DNA from: Hallerella sp963629575
GTDB taxonomy: Bacteria > Fibrobacterota > Fibrobacteria > Fibrobacterales > Fibrobacteraceae
Direction: 5' to 3'
Length of the DNA: 64,000 bases
NCBI GenBank assembly: GCA_963629575.1
Contig: CAVGIM010000002.1
Coordinates: forward strand, 1-64,000
The position numbers were made by a program, and so were the translations under genes. Shown piece by piece: positions 1-13,040 of the stretch. Below the pieces are notes generated by a model. It saw only the letters and a program-made list of their open reading frames with translations, was not told where the DNA came from and ran no database searches. Each line of letters opens with the position of its first letter. Position 1 is the first letter of the stretch.

Positions 1-2612
<2,612 letters not shown>

Positions 2613-2876
2613 TTCGCTCCAGCGACTTAGCTCTTCGCCTCGCATGAGCAGCCCGGCGCCCCGCCTTCCGGCCGGGACGCCCTCTAGCTTCTTTGCTTCG
2701 CTTCTCGCTTGTTTCACTTTTCTCTGGAATTGCTTTCCCGTACTGTCAATCGGCTCCGCGACGCTTCGGTCGCGAATAAAGCCTATAAGCTTGAACTTAT
2801 CAAGCATTTAGAGATGTACTTGGCGATGCGGAAGTCGCGTGTCGGTGGCGGTCCCTCGGGGACCGCGGTTTACTCC
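2613..2876 (-). other. 16S-23S internal transcribed spacer without tRNA genes
   Basis: The spacer is about 264 nt between the 16S 3' end and the 23S 5' start. I looked for tRNA-Ile and tRNA-Ala, which are common here, and for any cloverleaf, on the minus strand and found none. It contains a perfect GGTCCC/GGGACC hairpin at about 2850-2866, next to the 16S end, which could be part of a processing stem. Confidence 0.75.
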
Positions 2877-4387
<1,511 letters not shown>

Positions 4388-4909
4388 CTAAAGGTCTGTC
4401 CGGCACGCTTCTCTTCTCGGTCTATTGACCGGAGCATCACTCAAGCACATCTCCAAATCCTTCAATAAGCCCGCCCGGAGGCTCGTCCGGGGCGTCCTCG
4501 GCCTTCCCGACCGGAACGACGCCAATTATAGGAATTTCTCCACAGCCCGTCAAGGGGTCCGGGCAATCTTTCCCTCCTTTTTTCGCTTGCTTTTCGCTTG
4601 CAACGCCTAAATCCGGCATAAACCGGCGAAAACGACGACCTGTCCACACCCTGTAAACATCCTGTCGCCAATTTTCTTTCGCAAGCGAAGCCGAGAACGC
4701 TAAAAAAATCGCTTTAAGCCCCAAAATTCCCCATTCTTTTTCAAACTTCGTCATGAAACTGGACAATTTCAAGCCACAATGCGCCTTTTCGAGAACCGTT
4801 TTTGATGCAATCCGACTGCGAAGTGGCTTGCCGTCAGGATTTTTATTTTCGTTGCGCAAGCTGCGGTCTTGAAGAGCGACCGGGCGGATTCTCGGAGAAT
4901 CAATACAAA
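4388..4909 (-). promoter_or_regulatory. rRNA operon leader and upstream region, no protein gene seen
   Basis: About 520 bases separate the 16S 5' end from the stop of the TSUP gene. Positions 4388 to about 4518 would be the transcribed rRNA leader. The promoter is at 4525-4553. Upstream of it I see only AT-rich tracts and a small palindrome of arms GATTCTC/GAGAATC near 4888-4902. A long minus-strand reading frame crosses this area (4437-5066), but it overlaps the real TSUP gene and has no family features, so I do not call it. Confidence 0.6.
4525..4553 (-). promoter_or_regulatory. rRNA operon promoter (sigma70 type)
   Basis: On the minus strand, TTGACG (4548-4553) and a perfect TATAAT (4525-4530) are separated by exactly 17 bases. 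The discriminator after the -10 is GC-rich (TGGCGTCG), as in stringently controlled rRNA promoters. The predicted start is near 4518, giving a leader of about 130 nt before 16S. Confidence 0.85.
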
Positions 4910-5677
4910 TCAAGCAAACAGGTCTTTTATCAAGAACAGCGCCAATCCTAGGCTCGCCACCGATACAAAGCGTCCGATAAAGGCATTTCCTTTTTTGCAT
5001 TGCAATAGACTTCCGCCGATTCCCCCCAGAAGCGAACCAGCGGAAACACAGACGGCAAGGCTCCAATCCACTTTTCCCATTCCGGCAAGGCCTATCGTAC
5101 TGACAAGCAGAAAGGTCCCGGTCAAGGCGTTTTTCAAGGCGTTCACGCGCAAAAGATCAAGACCCGTGTAACGCGACAGAGCAATAATCTGTACGAAACC
5201 GACTCCGACCTGCATGACGTTTCCATAGACTCCGATGAGAAAAAAACCGATAAAGGCGAGCGGAGACATCTTTCTTGCAGGTCTGGCCGAAGGTTTTCCC
5301 AAAAAACCTTGATTGACATGGCTCAGGATGACAACAAAAAAGATGGCGATGGACAGGACGCCTTGGAAAAACCGGTCGTTGATCCTGGTCAGGAAAAAGA
5401 CGCCACACAGCGAACCGACAAGAGTCGGCCAAAGAAGCATTCGAAAGAACTTGACGTTCAAGAGCCCCTGCCGGAACATGTGCACCGCAGCCGCGATATC
5501 GCCGACCAGAAGCCCCAGGCGATTCGTACCGTTCGCAACCGTTGGAGGGAGTCCCAAAAAAATCATCAGCGGCAAGCTGACCGAACTGCCTCCGCCAGCG
5601 ACGCTGTTTACTGCGCTGGTCAAGGCTCCGATGAAAAAGAATACGACATAGAGCCACCATTCATGCCCAAAAATCAT
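4910..5677 (-). CDS. TSUP (TauE/SafE) family sulfite exporter-like permease
   Basis: This 255-residue membrane protein has about eight hydrophobic segments and the repeat-type signature of the TSUP/UPF0721 family. The N-terminal segment contains AVNSVAGGGSSVSLP, typical of these exporters, and a second glycine-rich helix GVYGNVMQVGVGF begins the second half. The family moves sulfite, sulfonates or other small organosulfur anions across the inner membrane; the substrate here is unknown. It overlaps the upstream lipoprotein gene by ATGA (5674-5677), so it is translationally coupled as the last gene of the penicillin-binding protein operon. Confidence 0.88.
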   Translation of the reverse strand: MIFGHEWWLYVVFFFIGALTSAVNSVAGGGSSVSLPLMIFLGLPPTVANGTNRLGLLVGDIAAAVHMFRQGLLNVKFFRMLLWPTLVGSLCGVFFLTRINDRFFQGVLSIAIFFVVILSHVNQGFLGKPSARPARKMSPLAFIGFFLIGVYGNVMQVGVGFVQIIALSRYTGLDLLRVNALKNALTGTFLLVSTIGLAGMGKVDWSLAVCVSAGSLLGGIGGSLLQCKKGNAFIGRFVSVASLGLALFLIKDLFA

Positions 5678-6840
5678 CTGGCGAGTTCCCGCAACAGAAA
5701 TTCCCTGTTGGATAGTACGGTCGCCCGGTCCCTATATTTCGGAGCGAAATCCAGACACGCGTCCAATTCGCCGATTGACGCCTTTAACATTTGCAACCTG
5801 TCCGATTTCTTTCGTTGAGCCTTGGCAAACAGCGACGCGGCCTGTTCCCGCTTTTTGGTACAGAATCTGCTTTCGAGAGAATCCAGCGCACGGAAAGCCT
5901 CCCCGCGAAGATTGCTCGACTTAAGCTTTTGAAAAAGCGCCTTGGCCCTGTTCCACTTGGATTCGGCCGCCAGCTTTTGGGCCTCGGCAAACAAGAGCCC
6001 AGGATCGTGATCTTTCCAGAACGATTCCGACATGGCGGCTTCTTCCGATCGCATCGCGGATATCTTCAGCAAGGATTCGCGCAACTGGAGCGTATCGGCA
6101 AAATCCGGATATCGTAACAGCAAGTCCGTGAGGAGCCGCTCGGCATCATCGAAACCTGCCTTTTCAAAGGCGACGGAGAGCGCCGCGTCCCGACTTTGTT
6201 TCACCTTTTCAAACGTCCGCGAATAAGCCAGACGGGATATCGAGTCCGCCAAGAACCTCGAGGAATCACCCGAAGAAATCATCTGGATGGAATCGACAAT
6301 GGGCTTGATTTCCGAAAAGTCCGCACGGCGAGCGTTCGCGTTGGCAAGATCGATCAGAAGCCTTTTGAGCGCTTCGGCATTTCGAGGTGCCGTCTGCCGA
6401 TTCTTTTCGTCAAGAGCCTTGACATGTTTTTGCCATTCTTCCCAAAGCGGATTCAAGACGGAAAACTGCTCCGCAATGGCGAATACGGAATCTTTTATTC
6501 CCAAGGCGTCAAAGGAATCCGCACGCGAAAGCGCTCTTCGAGCGATCCGCGAAATTTCGACATACGCATCGAAAGATTCCGGCTCCTTGTCCTGCGCGCT
6601 GTCAGTTTGAGGAAGAACACGCTCTGTCGAATCGGCGGTCGTTTTTTCTATCGAATCCGAAACGGCAATCATCTCGGAAAGAGGCGATTTTTCGGAACAG
6701 GCACTATCCAAATTCTTCGGCTGGGGTTTCGCCGTAGGCGGAAACGGTTCCGAAAGGCTTGCCCCGGGAGAGTTTCCCGCACAAGCCGAAAGCAGTACAA
6801 TAACAAGTCCCAAAAGACATAGTCTGGCAGTCATCGGCAT
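5674..6840 (-). CDS. Lipoprotein of unknown function, helical
   Basis: The 388-residue protein starts with a lipoprotein signal peptide with lipobox LLSAC (Cys near residue 20). It then runs through a low-complexity Ser/Pro/Lys linker into a long charged helical region. The periodic Leu/Ala pattern in the C-terminal half (for example ERLLTDLLLRYPDFAD) suggests tetratricopeptide-like helical hairpins, but no repeat is clean. It lies 2 bases after the class A PBP and overlaps the TSUP gene. By position it may be an outer-membrane activator or partner of the PBP, analogous to LpoA or LpoB. That is inference; I see no homology to those proteins. Confidence 0.75.
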   Translation of the reverse strand: MPMTARLCLLGLVIVLLSACAGNSPGASLSEPFPPTAKPQPKNLDSACSEKSPLSEMIAVSDSIEKTTADSTERVLPQTDSAQDKEPESFDAYVEISRIARRALSRADSFDALGIKDSVFAIAEQFSVLNPLWEEWQKHVKALDEKNRQTAPRNAEALKRLLIDLANANARRADFSEIKPIVDSIQMISSGDSSRFLADSISRLAYSRTFEKVKQSRDAALSVAFEKAGFDDAERLLTDLLLRYPDFADTLQLRESLLKISAMRSEEAAMSESFWKDHDPGLLFAEAQKLAAESKWNRAKALFQKLKSSNLRGEAFRALDSLESRFCTKKREQAASLFAKAQRKKSDRLQMLKASIGELDACLDFAPKYRDRATVLSNREFLLRELAR

Positions 6841-6842
6841 GT

Positions 6843-9800
6843 CTAAAACCCCTCACCCGGTTCGATGGGGACAAAAGCCTTCTCGCCAAGGAAATCCTCG
6901 GGCAGTTCGAAGTCGTCCTTTTCCGGCTGCGGTTCACGCGGTTCCAAACGACCGGAATCAAGCGGAACGCTCGGCATGGAAAGAGACGTGACAAAGCCCG
7001 AGTTTGCGGCGCTCGCCGCCGCCGTTTCCACCTGGGTCTGGGGAGTGTATCCCGGCACATCGAGCAGAGGAACGCTCTTTCCCTTGCCATCGGCGGAATA
7101 AATCGGCAGACCCGTCATCGGGTGCACCAGGATTTCTCCGCGTTCCGTTACCAGGCGAAGAGGAACCCTTCCAGAAGCAAGCATCGAAATGTCAAGAAAA
7201 TCCACCCTGGAATTTTCCCCGCGAATCCGGATTGCATTTTGCGCAAAATCCGCCCACTGCGGAAGCCCGCCCGAAGAGCCCGCAATTCGCGTCCGCCCGA
7301 ATTTTAGCGGTCGATTATCGTCAAATCCCACATAGCTGCCAACCGCGACGGCAGAATCCGCGGCAAAACCGTTCTTGTCCGGAACAAATGTCGGAATCGC
7401 TCCCAGGAACGCCACGTTTCGATAATCGTTAGTCGTTCCGGTCTTGCCAAATGTCGGGAATAGAAGAGTCGATTCACGGTTCGGCGAAGTCACTGTCATG
7501 TTTCTGTATTGGCTGAACGCGGTCCCATACCGGAATACGGAATGGAGCATCACGGCAATCTGTTCCGTCAGCGTATCGGAAAGGATTTTCTTCGCTTCGA
7601 CCGAATTTTCAAATAGCAAATGTCCATCCCTGTCGCGGATTTCCCTTACAAGGCACGGTTCGTTCCATTCTCCGTCGGCGCACTTGAAAACCTTGCCCGA
7701 CAGAAGCGTCTGGTAGGCCACGGTCATCTCGGCAAGCGTCACCTCGTTTACGCCGAGAGGCATGCTGAGGACTTCGCGGAGCTTTCCGTGGATGCCGATT
7801 TCGCCGGCAAACCTCGCAAAGGCGGCCATCGCCACGGACCGCTTGAAGTCCGGCCAGTGGCGCAGCTTTTCGACAGAAAGATAGTCCATGTCCTCGGACG
7901 GGATTTTCACCATGCCGTTGAGCCTCCGAATGTCGGACAGCTTCAAGTCGGGATAGACTTCATCGTCACTCGGCAGCGAAGCATTTTCGCCATCGGGCGA
8001 GAAAGCGTTCAAGTCGGACTCCTTGAGCAGCGAAAGGTAATGCAAGAAGTTGTGATCGAATTCCGCAAAGTAGGACTTTTCCAGCTTGCGAAAACGCTTC
8101 TTGCCGTTTTCCACGTTTCGCCCGTAAAACATGTTGCGAACCGCGCGAGCGGCCGCCGGGCGATTTTCGTAAAGCAACGTTTCGTACAACTTCGCCTGAG
8201 CCATCGAAAACTCGATTTCGCTTTTCGTCGTTTCGTTCAGGTAGAGCCCATATTTATCGCGGAGACGCTTGCGATAGTCCTCGAAAGATTCCTCGTCGCC
8301 CTCGAGAAATCCATTTTCACGCGCTACATTCGCAAATTCTTCGTCGGAAAGCTTGTCCAGAAGATGATCGAGAAGCCAGATGGTCGCGATGTTCTCGGAA
8401 CGGACCGCCGCCCAGAGAATGCTGACCGTTTCGCCCTTGTTCCTGTGGTCGGGCCGCGGAAAGTAAAAATCGCTTTCGAACTGGAAGAGGTTGAAATCGT
8501 TTTCGAGTTCGTCCAGGTAATGCCAACCGTATTTTAGCGCGGCGCCAAAGAGAAGGGGCTTCCAGCTCGAACCCAGTTGCCGCTTCGCCTTGAAGGAACG
8601 ATCATAGCCCGAATTGTGGAATCCCGCCTGGCTCGCCACGACATTCCCGTTCTGGATCGCGACCAGCGCGCCTTGCAGAACCGGTTCCGTTTCGATGGCA
8701 CAGGGAACAGCTCCATTTTCCGGCACGGAATCCTTGACGCTTACCAACAGGACAGAACCTTTGGAAAGCCTTGGCGCAAGAACCGTCTTTACGTCGGCGT
8801 TCATCCGCTTTCCGAGATCATCCAGGTCCGACTTTCCCACATGGCCGAGGAGCTGCCCAAAGGAAAGATAGATGTCCGAAAGCTTTCCCTTTTCGTCCGA
8901 CTTCACGGAATCCACCGCACCATACAGATAGTCTCCGACACGGGCAAAGGCGGCGCGGTTCGGCAGGTCCGACTTGGGAAGAGCGAAGCCTCCGAGCTTG
9001 ACCTGCAAATTCGAGATATTGTTCTGGACGGCCCGCTTTGCCGCCGCCTGGTAATCCGCATCGACCGTCGTCACGATGGAAAGCTGGGCCTTGCGCCAGT
9101 CGGAAATACCGTTTTTTTCAAACAGATCGCGGTAAAAATCGGAATCGAACTTTTCTTCTATCCGCGAAAGCTGCGTGGAAAGCGAAAAGCGGAAGTTTCC
9201 ATGGCGGAATTCGAGAGGTCTTTCGAGCGCGGAATCCATCTGGTCCTGCGCGATGTACTTTTCCTCGACCATGCGCCCGAGAACGTACTTCAGGCGTTCC
9301 TGCCCGCGCCGAACGGCACGATCGCGGCGTTCCTGGTTTCTCTGGATAAAGGGGTCATAATTGAACGGTCCCTTGACCGACCCCGCGATAAAGGCGCATT
9401 CGGCAAGCGAAAGTTCCTTGAGTTCCTTGTTGAAAAAATATTGGGCGGCAATCGCGACGCCTTTTCCCGTTCCCGAGACATGGAACTGGTTCAGGTAGAA
9501 TTCGAGGATTTCTTCCTTGGAAAAATGCTTTTCCATTCGAAGCGCATCGACAAGCTCCTTCCACTTCGCCTTGATGCTGCGCTCTTCGCGCCCGTAGATA
9601 TTCTTGACCGTCTGCTGGGTGAGCGTCGAACCGCCCTGCACAAGCCTTCCCGCCCGGATGTTGTGAAGCATCGCCCGGGAAAAACCGGTGATATCGAAGC
9701 CGCCGTGTTCAAAATAGCGGGCGTCTTCCGCGGCGACAAGCGCATTTACGATGTTTTCGGGAATTTCCCCATAGGGAACGTAAATCCGGTGATTGACATC

Positions 9801-10010
9801 GAAAAAGGACCCGAGAAGCCGTTCTCCGTCCCGATAGTACACGCGAGATTCCCCCGAAAGCTCCGAGAGAATGTATTCCCGATTAAAGACTCCATCCGGA
9901 TCCCTTGTCGGCAAAATGCGAAAAACGACGACGTACAGCGGAATCAGGCACAAAAGTCCGACTATCGACAGGGCAACGGCAATTTTCAAGATCGTTTTTA
10001 GAAATTTCAT
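6843..10010 (-). CDS. Class A penicillin-binding protein (transglycosylase/transpeptidase)
   Basis: A bifunctional peptidoglycan synthase of 1055 residues, anchored by one N-terminal membrane segment (about 7-30). The GT51 domain shows EDARYFEH (catalytic Glu about 95) and GGSTLTQQ. The transpeptidase domain shows GSSWKP (nucleophile Ser about 480), SEN (about 537) and KTGTT (about 855). About 318 residues separate SEN from KTG, clearly more than in E. coli PBP1A. The extra part is a charged, helical insertion. It heads an operon with a lipoprotein and a permease. The upstream 119 bases are shared with a divergent tRNA-Ser. Confidence 0.95.
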   Translation of the reverse strand: MKFLKTILKIAVALSIVGLLCLIPLYVVVFRILPTRDPDGVFNREYILSELSGESRVYYRDGERLLGSFFDVNHRIYVPYGEIPENIVNALVAAEDARYFEHGGFDITGFSRAMLHNIRAGRLVQGGSTLTQQTVKNIYGREERSIKAKWKELVDALRMEKHFSKEEILEFYLNQFHVSGTGKGVAIAAQYFFNKELKELSLAECAFIAGSVKGPFNYDPFIQRNQERRDRAVRRGQERLKYVLGRMVEEKYIAQDQMDSALERPLEFRHGNFRFSLSTQLSRIEEKFDSDFYRDLFEKNGISDWRKAQLSIVTTVDADYQAAAKRAVQNNISNLQVKLGGFALPKSDLPNRAAFARVGDYLYGAVDSVKSDEKGKLSDIYLSFGQLLGHVGKSDLDDLGKRMNADVKTVLAPRLSKGSVLLVSVKDSVPENGAVPCAIETEPVLQGALVAIQNGNVVASQAGFHNSGYDRSFKAKRQLGSSWKPLLFGAALKYGWHYLDELENDFNLFQFESDFYFPRPDHRNKGETVSILWAAVRSENIATIWLLDHLLDKLSDEEFANVARENGFLEGDEESFEDYRKRLRDKYGLYLNETTKSEIEFSMAQAKLYETLLYENRPAAARAVRNMFYGRNVENGKKRFRKLEKSYFAEFDHNFLHYLSLLKESDLNAFSPDGENASLPSDDEVYPDLKLSDIRRLNGMVKIPSEDMDYLSVEKLRHWPDFKRSVAMAAFARFAGEIGIHGKLREVLSMPLGVNEVTLAEMTVAYQTLLSGKVFKCADGEWNEPCLVREIRDRDGHLLFENSVEAKKILSDTLTEQIAVMLHSVFRYGTAFSQYRNMTVTSPNRESTLLFPTFGKTGTTNDYRNVAFLGAIPTFVPDKNGFAADSAVAVGSYVGFDDNRPLKFGRTRIAGSSGGLPQWADFAQNAIRIRGENSRVDFLDISMLASGRVPLRLVTERGEILVHPMTGLPIYSADGKGKSVPLLDVPGYTPQTQVETAAASAANSGFVTSLSMPSVPLDSGRLEPREPQPEKDDFELPEDFLGEKAFVPIEPGEGF

Positions 10011-10083
10011 AGCGATATGGCGTGTTCAAGGACTCCAAGTTCCAGATAAAAATAACAAAAAGGATTTTTTCCAAAATTTGAAC

Positions 10084-10112
10084 TTGAAAATTTTCCGAAA
10101 AATATCTAGAAT
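10084..10112 (+). promoter_or_regulatory. Promoter of tRNA-Ser
   Basis: TTGAAA (10084-10089) and TAGAAT (10107-10112) are separated by 17 bases and lie 18 bases upstream of the mature tRNA 5' end, which leaves room for a short leader. Confidence 0.7.
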
Positions 10113-10129
10113 TGTAGTCCCCCGAATTA

Positions 10130-10217
10130 GGGGAGGTGGCCGAGTTGGCCGAAGGCGCGTCCCTGCTAAGGACGTATAGGGGTAACCCTATCGCGAGTTC
10201 GAATCTCGCCCTCCCCG
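10130..10217 (+). tRNA. tRNA-Ser (GCU anticodon)
   Basis: An 88-nt class II tRNA. The acceptor stem GGGGAGG (10130-10136) pairs with CCTCCCC (10210-10216). The anticodon loop contains CTGCTAA with anticodon GCT. The long variable arm and the GTTCGAATC T-loop fit serine. The CCA end is not encoded. It is a single-gene transcription unit with its own promoter and terminator. Confidence 0.96.
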
Positions 10218-10219
10218 CT

Positions 10220-10259
10220 CTTAAAGGTCTTCGCGCAAGCGGAGACCTTTAAGCTTTTT
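10220..10259 (+). terminator. Rho-independent terminator after tRNA-Ser
   Basis: A perfect 11-bp stem (CTTAAAGGTCT at 10220-10230 with AGACCTTTAAG at 10243-10253) is followed by a T run at 10255-10260. Confidence 0.92.
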
Positions 10260-10270
10260 TAAAGATTCCC

Positions 10271-10936
10271 CTAAAACCTGAGCCAGCCGTCGCCCAGGAA
10301 CGCTATCGGGAAAACCCGAACGTTCTTCCTGTCGGAAGAAAAAAGGACCGCCGCGCCGGAAAGAAAATTCAGCCAGATGTTCGGACGAAAACGGACATCC
10401 GTAAAATGCGAAAGGAAGGGGACAATCCAGGCATCGTGGGAACAGAACACGTTCAGGTCCGCCGGAGAATTTTCGAGCAGGAACCGCAAAAGCTTTTCGG
10501 AGCCTTCTACAAGCGGCAAGAACCCCGGGAGCGAGCCTTCGCGGAGATATCGGCAGACCGCCGGGTAGAATCCTTCTTTCAGATAGCGCTCGTAGTCCGC
10601 GAAACCGCTGATGTAGAAATCGCCCAGGCAGTCGAAGCGCGCAATCTTTTCCGAATTCGAAAATTCCAGGAATCCGCCTCCTTTCGCAAAAAGCGCAGCG
10701 GTCTCCAGGCAACGAAAAACGGGACTCGAAGCGAAAAAGCGCGTTCCGTCGAAACCGGAAAATTCCTTTCCTGCAGAAAAAGCCTGCAAGCGTCCGCGAT
10801 CGGTCAGCGGGACCTTCACTCCATAGTTTTCATCTTCCGGCGTAATGTGGCGTCGTTCGCCGTGGCGAATCAAAAGGGAAAGCCTTTCTTCCGGGCCTTG
10901 CATTTCAAGGATTTGCGATGCGGCAAGAAACTTCAT
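10271..10936 (-). CDS. Histidine phosphatase family protein
   Basis: The 221-residue protein carries the RHG catalytic motif of the phosphoglycerate-mutase-like phosphatases (LIRHGERR, His about 26) and a second histidine in CSHDAW near residue 165. These are the phosphate-acceptor and acid/base residues of the family. The start at 10936 (MKFLAAS) is chosen because it overlaps the stop of the upstream PAP2 gene by ATGA (10933-10936). Longer starts would run through that gene. The substrate cannot be read from sequence. It is the last gene of a five-gene set. Confidence 0.86.
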   Translation of the reverse strand: MKFLAASQILEMQGPEERLSLLIRHGERRHITPEDENYGVKVPLTDRGRLQAFSAGKEFSGFDGTRFFASSPVFRCLETAALFAKGGGFLEFSNSEKIARFDCLGDFYISGFADYERYLKEGFYPAVCRYLREGSLPGFLPLVEGSEKLLRFLLENSPADLNVFCSHDAWIVPFLSHFTDVRFRPNIWLNFLSGAAVLFSSDRKNVRVFPIAFLGDGWLRF

Positions 10937-11490
10937 GAAAGAAAACCCGAAACGAGTGGCGACAGGGCAAAGATCCAGAGCAGACGTCCCAAGGCAAAGC
11001 TCGCGATTCCCAGGACGAACCCTCCGACGACATCCGAGAGCCAATGGACCCCGAAATAGACGCGCAAGAATCCCCACGTAAGCGGAAGCCCGATCATCAA
11101 CAGTCCTGCAGCGGGAACCGAAAGCAGCACGGTCATCGCTATCGCGAGGTTGTTCATCGTATGCCCCGACGGAAAGCTGAACTTGTCGAGCGGCGGGACA
11201 AGGGCCTTGAATTCCGGAATGGCGTCAAAAGGACGCTTGCGCTTTGCGGAAAGCTTCACTATCCAGTAAAGTCCGAGCGACACGGCAAGGGACGGGAGGA
11301 CCTGAAGAAGGACAAGGGCTAGGAATTTCGGACCATCGGCGATTAGAATCAGAAGCACGATAAGCGCCCATACGTAACCGTCGCCAAGCCTTGTGTAAAG
11401 CTTCAAGAGGCGATCCGCGCGCGCCGAAAGCCGATGCGTGTAGAGATAGCGCGAAAAGCGTTCGTCCAGGTTTGCCGTTCTTTGAAACAT
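10933..11490 (-). CDS. PAP2-superfamily membrane phosphatase
   Basis: The 185-residue integral membrane protein has the three PAP2 motifs in order: KxxxxxxRP as KLSAKRKRP, PSGH as FSFPSGHT, and the final RxxxxxHxxxD as RVYFGVHWLSD. Hydrophobic helices surround them. The family removes phosphate from lipid phosphates such as phosphatidate or undecaprenyl diphosphate on the outer face of the inner membrane. It is 12 bases after rdgB and coupled to the histidine phosphatase. Recycling of undecaprenyl diphosphate is plausible but not shown. Confidence 0.9.
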   Translation of the reverse strand: MFQRTANLDERFSRYLYTHRLSARADRLLKLYTRLGDGYVWALIVLLILIADGPKFLALVLLQVLPSLAVSLGLYWIVKLSAKRKRPFDAIPEFKALVPPLDKFSFPSGHTMNNLAIAMTVLLSVPAAGLLMIGLPLTWGFLRVYFGVHWLSDVVGGFVLGIASFALGRLLWIFALSPLVSGFLS

Positions 11491-11502
11491 CGCGAACCGA
11501 GC

Positions 11503-12102
11503 CTACAGAAGATTCATCGTCTTGAGATTTTCGATTGCGCGACCGCGGTGGCTGAGCGACTGTTTTTCTTCCAGCGACATTTCCGCAAAGGTTCTTTCAT
11601 GCCCTTCGGGAACAAAGAGCGGGTCGTAACCGAAACCTTCCGTTCCGCGGAACGCTTCGAGGATTTTTCCGCGACACTCGCCTTCGGCGTAACGTTCGGA
11701 ACCTTTTTCGTCGATGACGCAGAGCGCGGTCACAAAGCGCGCCGAGCGGTCCTTGGCGCCTTTCAACTCGAAAAGAAGCTTTTCGTTGTTCGCAAGAGAG
11801 TTCCCGTGCTCTCCCGCAAAACGAGCGCTGTGGATTCCGGGAGCGCCACCCAGGGCTTTCACTTCTAGACCCGAGTCGTCCGCGATGACCGTCGCCGAGA
11901 TTCCGCGCGACCTCAGATAGTTAAAAACGGCAACCGCCTTGATGCGGGCGTTTTCCGCGAAAGTCTTTCCGTTTTCATCGACATCTTCCAGGAACCCGAC
12001 GTCCTTCTGCGTCCTGAATTCGAAATCCGCCTGTTCGAACGCTCGGGAAAATTCCCGCACCTTGCCCGGATTTCCCGTCGCGACAACGACCCGTTTCTTC
12101 AT
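11503..12102 (-). CDS. rdgB: Non-canonical purine NTP pyrophosphatase (RdgB/HAM1)
   Basis: The enzyme hydrolyses ITP, dITP and XTP to the monophosphates, keeping deaminated purines out of nucleic acids. Family marks are the N-terminal VVATGNPGKVREF (nucleotide-binding Thr/Asn/Lys), the catalytic IADDSGLEVKALGGAPGIHSAR, and GFGYDPLF near the C-terminus. The length of 199 residues is normal. The start at 12102 (MKKRVVVATGN) is chosen because it overlaps the upstream stop by ATGA and places the nucleotide loop at the usual distance from the N-terminus. Confidence 0.96.
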   Translation of the reverse strand: MKKRVVVATGNPGKVREFSRAFEQADFEFRTQKDVGFLEDVDENGKTFAENARIKAVAVFNYLRSRGISATVIADDSGLEVKALGGAPGIHSARFAGEHGNSLANNEKLLFELKGAKDRSARFVTALCVIDEKGSERYAEGECRGKILEAFRGTEGFGYDPLFVPEGHERTFAEMSLEEKQSLSHRGRAIENLKTMNLL

Positions 12103-13028
12103 GCGTTTCCTTCGCTCGAGCAATCGAGCGCGCTAAGTTTTCTCTGGATTTCCGGAACCAGTTCGAACTTCTCGTGATACATCGCGCTCACCTTGCGGCA
12201 CAGAAGTTCAAGCCGTGCGCGTTCCTGCGAATCGTTTTCGTTTGAGCGCAACTTGCAAATCGAGTTCCCGATGCTTTCGACGTCCTTGGCATCCTGGTAT
12301 GGCGACATGAAACTCTTGAAGCGTTCGAGACTCGCCCTGAACTCTTCCTCGTTTTCCGCCTGGTAAAGAAGATACGGCACCACCTGGCGTTCCAAAAGCT
12401 CCTGCAAGTCGCCGACAAAAGTCAGCAGGTTTCCCTTGCCCGGCAAGAACACGCCGCTATCCGGCTTGCTCGTGATGAGGCCGTCGGATTCTATCTGCGA
12501 AAGCAGTTCGCTGATGTAGGACTGTTCCTCGACGTTTTGCTGTTCGCGATACTTCGCCTGGTAAAAGATGGGAAGGCTCGTGATGCAAAGATGCGCCTGG
12601 CTCATGCCCGAAAATTCCCCGATATAGTAAATGTCGGCATTTTCGCGCAGAATTTCGTCCTCGTTATCGTAGAACATGATCTTCGCCGGCACCGGGATGA
12701 TTTCCATGCTCGAAAGTTCTTCGAGACGGTTGCGGAACGAATCGGCATCGATGCCTTCGGGAAGCTCGCCTCCGCGTTCCTTGATGTGCTCGATCAGGTC
12801 GTTGATGCCCTTATCGACGGATGTTCCCATCTCGTGGCGCATAAAGCTCTTGATGTTGCAGTTCTTTTCGAACTCGCCACGGACCGCCAGGATTCCGTTT
12901 CGAATCATTCCCGGAAAGGGTCCGGGCATCGCACCGTTCTTCATCGACGACCGAAGAATCTTCGCATAGGCGACCATCCGACCGCAAAGCTTTTCCGGAT
13001 CGCCTTTCTTTTGTTCAATGCCCAACAT
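12099..13028 (-). CDS. Conserved-looking cytoplasmic protein, function unknown
   Basis: I do not recognise this 309-residue protein. It has no signal peptide or membrane segment, is acidic, and is probably mixed alpha/beta in the first half (SMEIIPVPAKIMFYDNEDEIL, residues about 108-128) and helical in the second. Codon usage resembles its neighbours and it is translationally coupled to rdgB (ATGA at 12099-12102). It lies 12 bases after a lipoprotein gene. The operon context of house-cleaning and phosphatase genes gives no firm clue. Confidence 0.75.
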   Translation of the reverse strand: MLGIEQKKGDPEKLCGRMVAYAKILRSSMKNGAMPGPFPGMIRNGILAVRGEFEKNCNIKSFMRHEMGTSVDKGINDLIEHIKERGGELPEGIDADSFRNRLEELSSMEIIPVPAKIMFYDNEDEILRENADIYYIGEFSGMSQAHLCITSLPIFYQAKYREQQNVEEQSYISELLSQIESDGLITSKPDSGVFLPGKGNLLTFVGDLQELLERQVVPYLLYQAENEEEFRASLERFKSFMSPYQDAKDVESIGNSICKLRSNENDSQERARLELLCRKVSAMYHEKFELVPEIQRKLSALDCSSEGNA

Positions 13029-13040
13029 AGGAATTTTCCA

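Noticed and set aside
2613..2876. tRNA gene in the 16S-23S spacer
   Set aside because: No acceptor, anticodon and T-arm combination could be found on the minus strand.
4535..4543. DnaA-box-like TTCTCCACA in the rRNA promoter
   Set aside because: A single one-mismatch site with no cluster; expected by chance.
4437..5066. A 209-codon minus-strand frame between rRNA and the TSUP gene
   Set aside because: It overlaps the 3' end of the real TSUP gene in another frame, crosses the rRNA promoter and reads as random sequence.
8577..10001. A 474-codon frame antisense to the penicillin-binding protein
   Set aside because: Shadow of a strongly supported gene; no recognisable protein.
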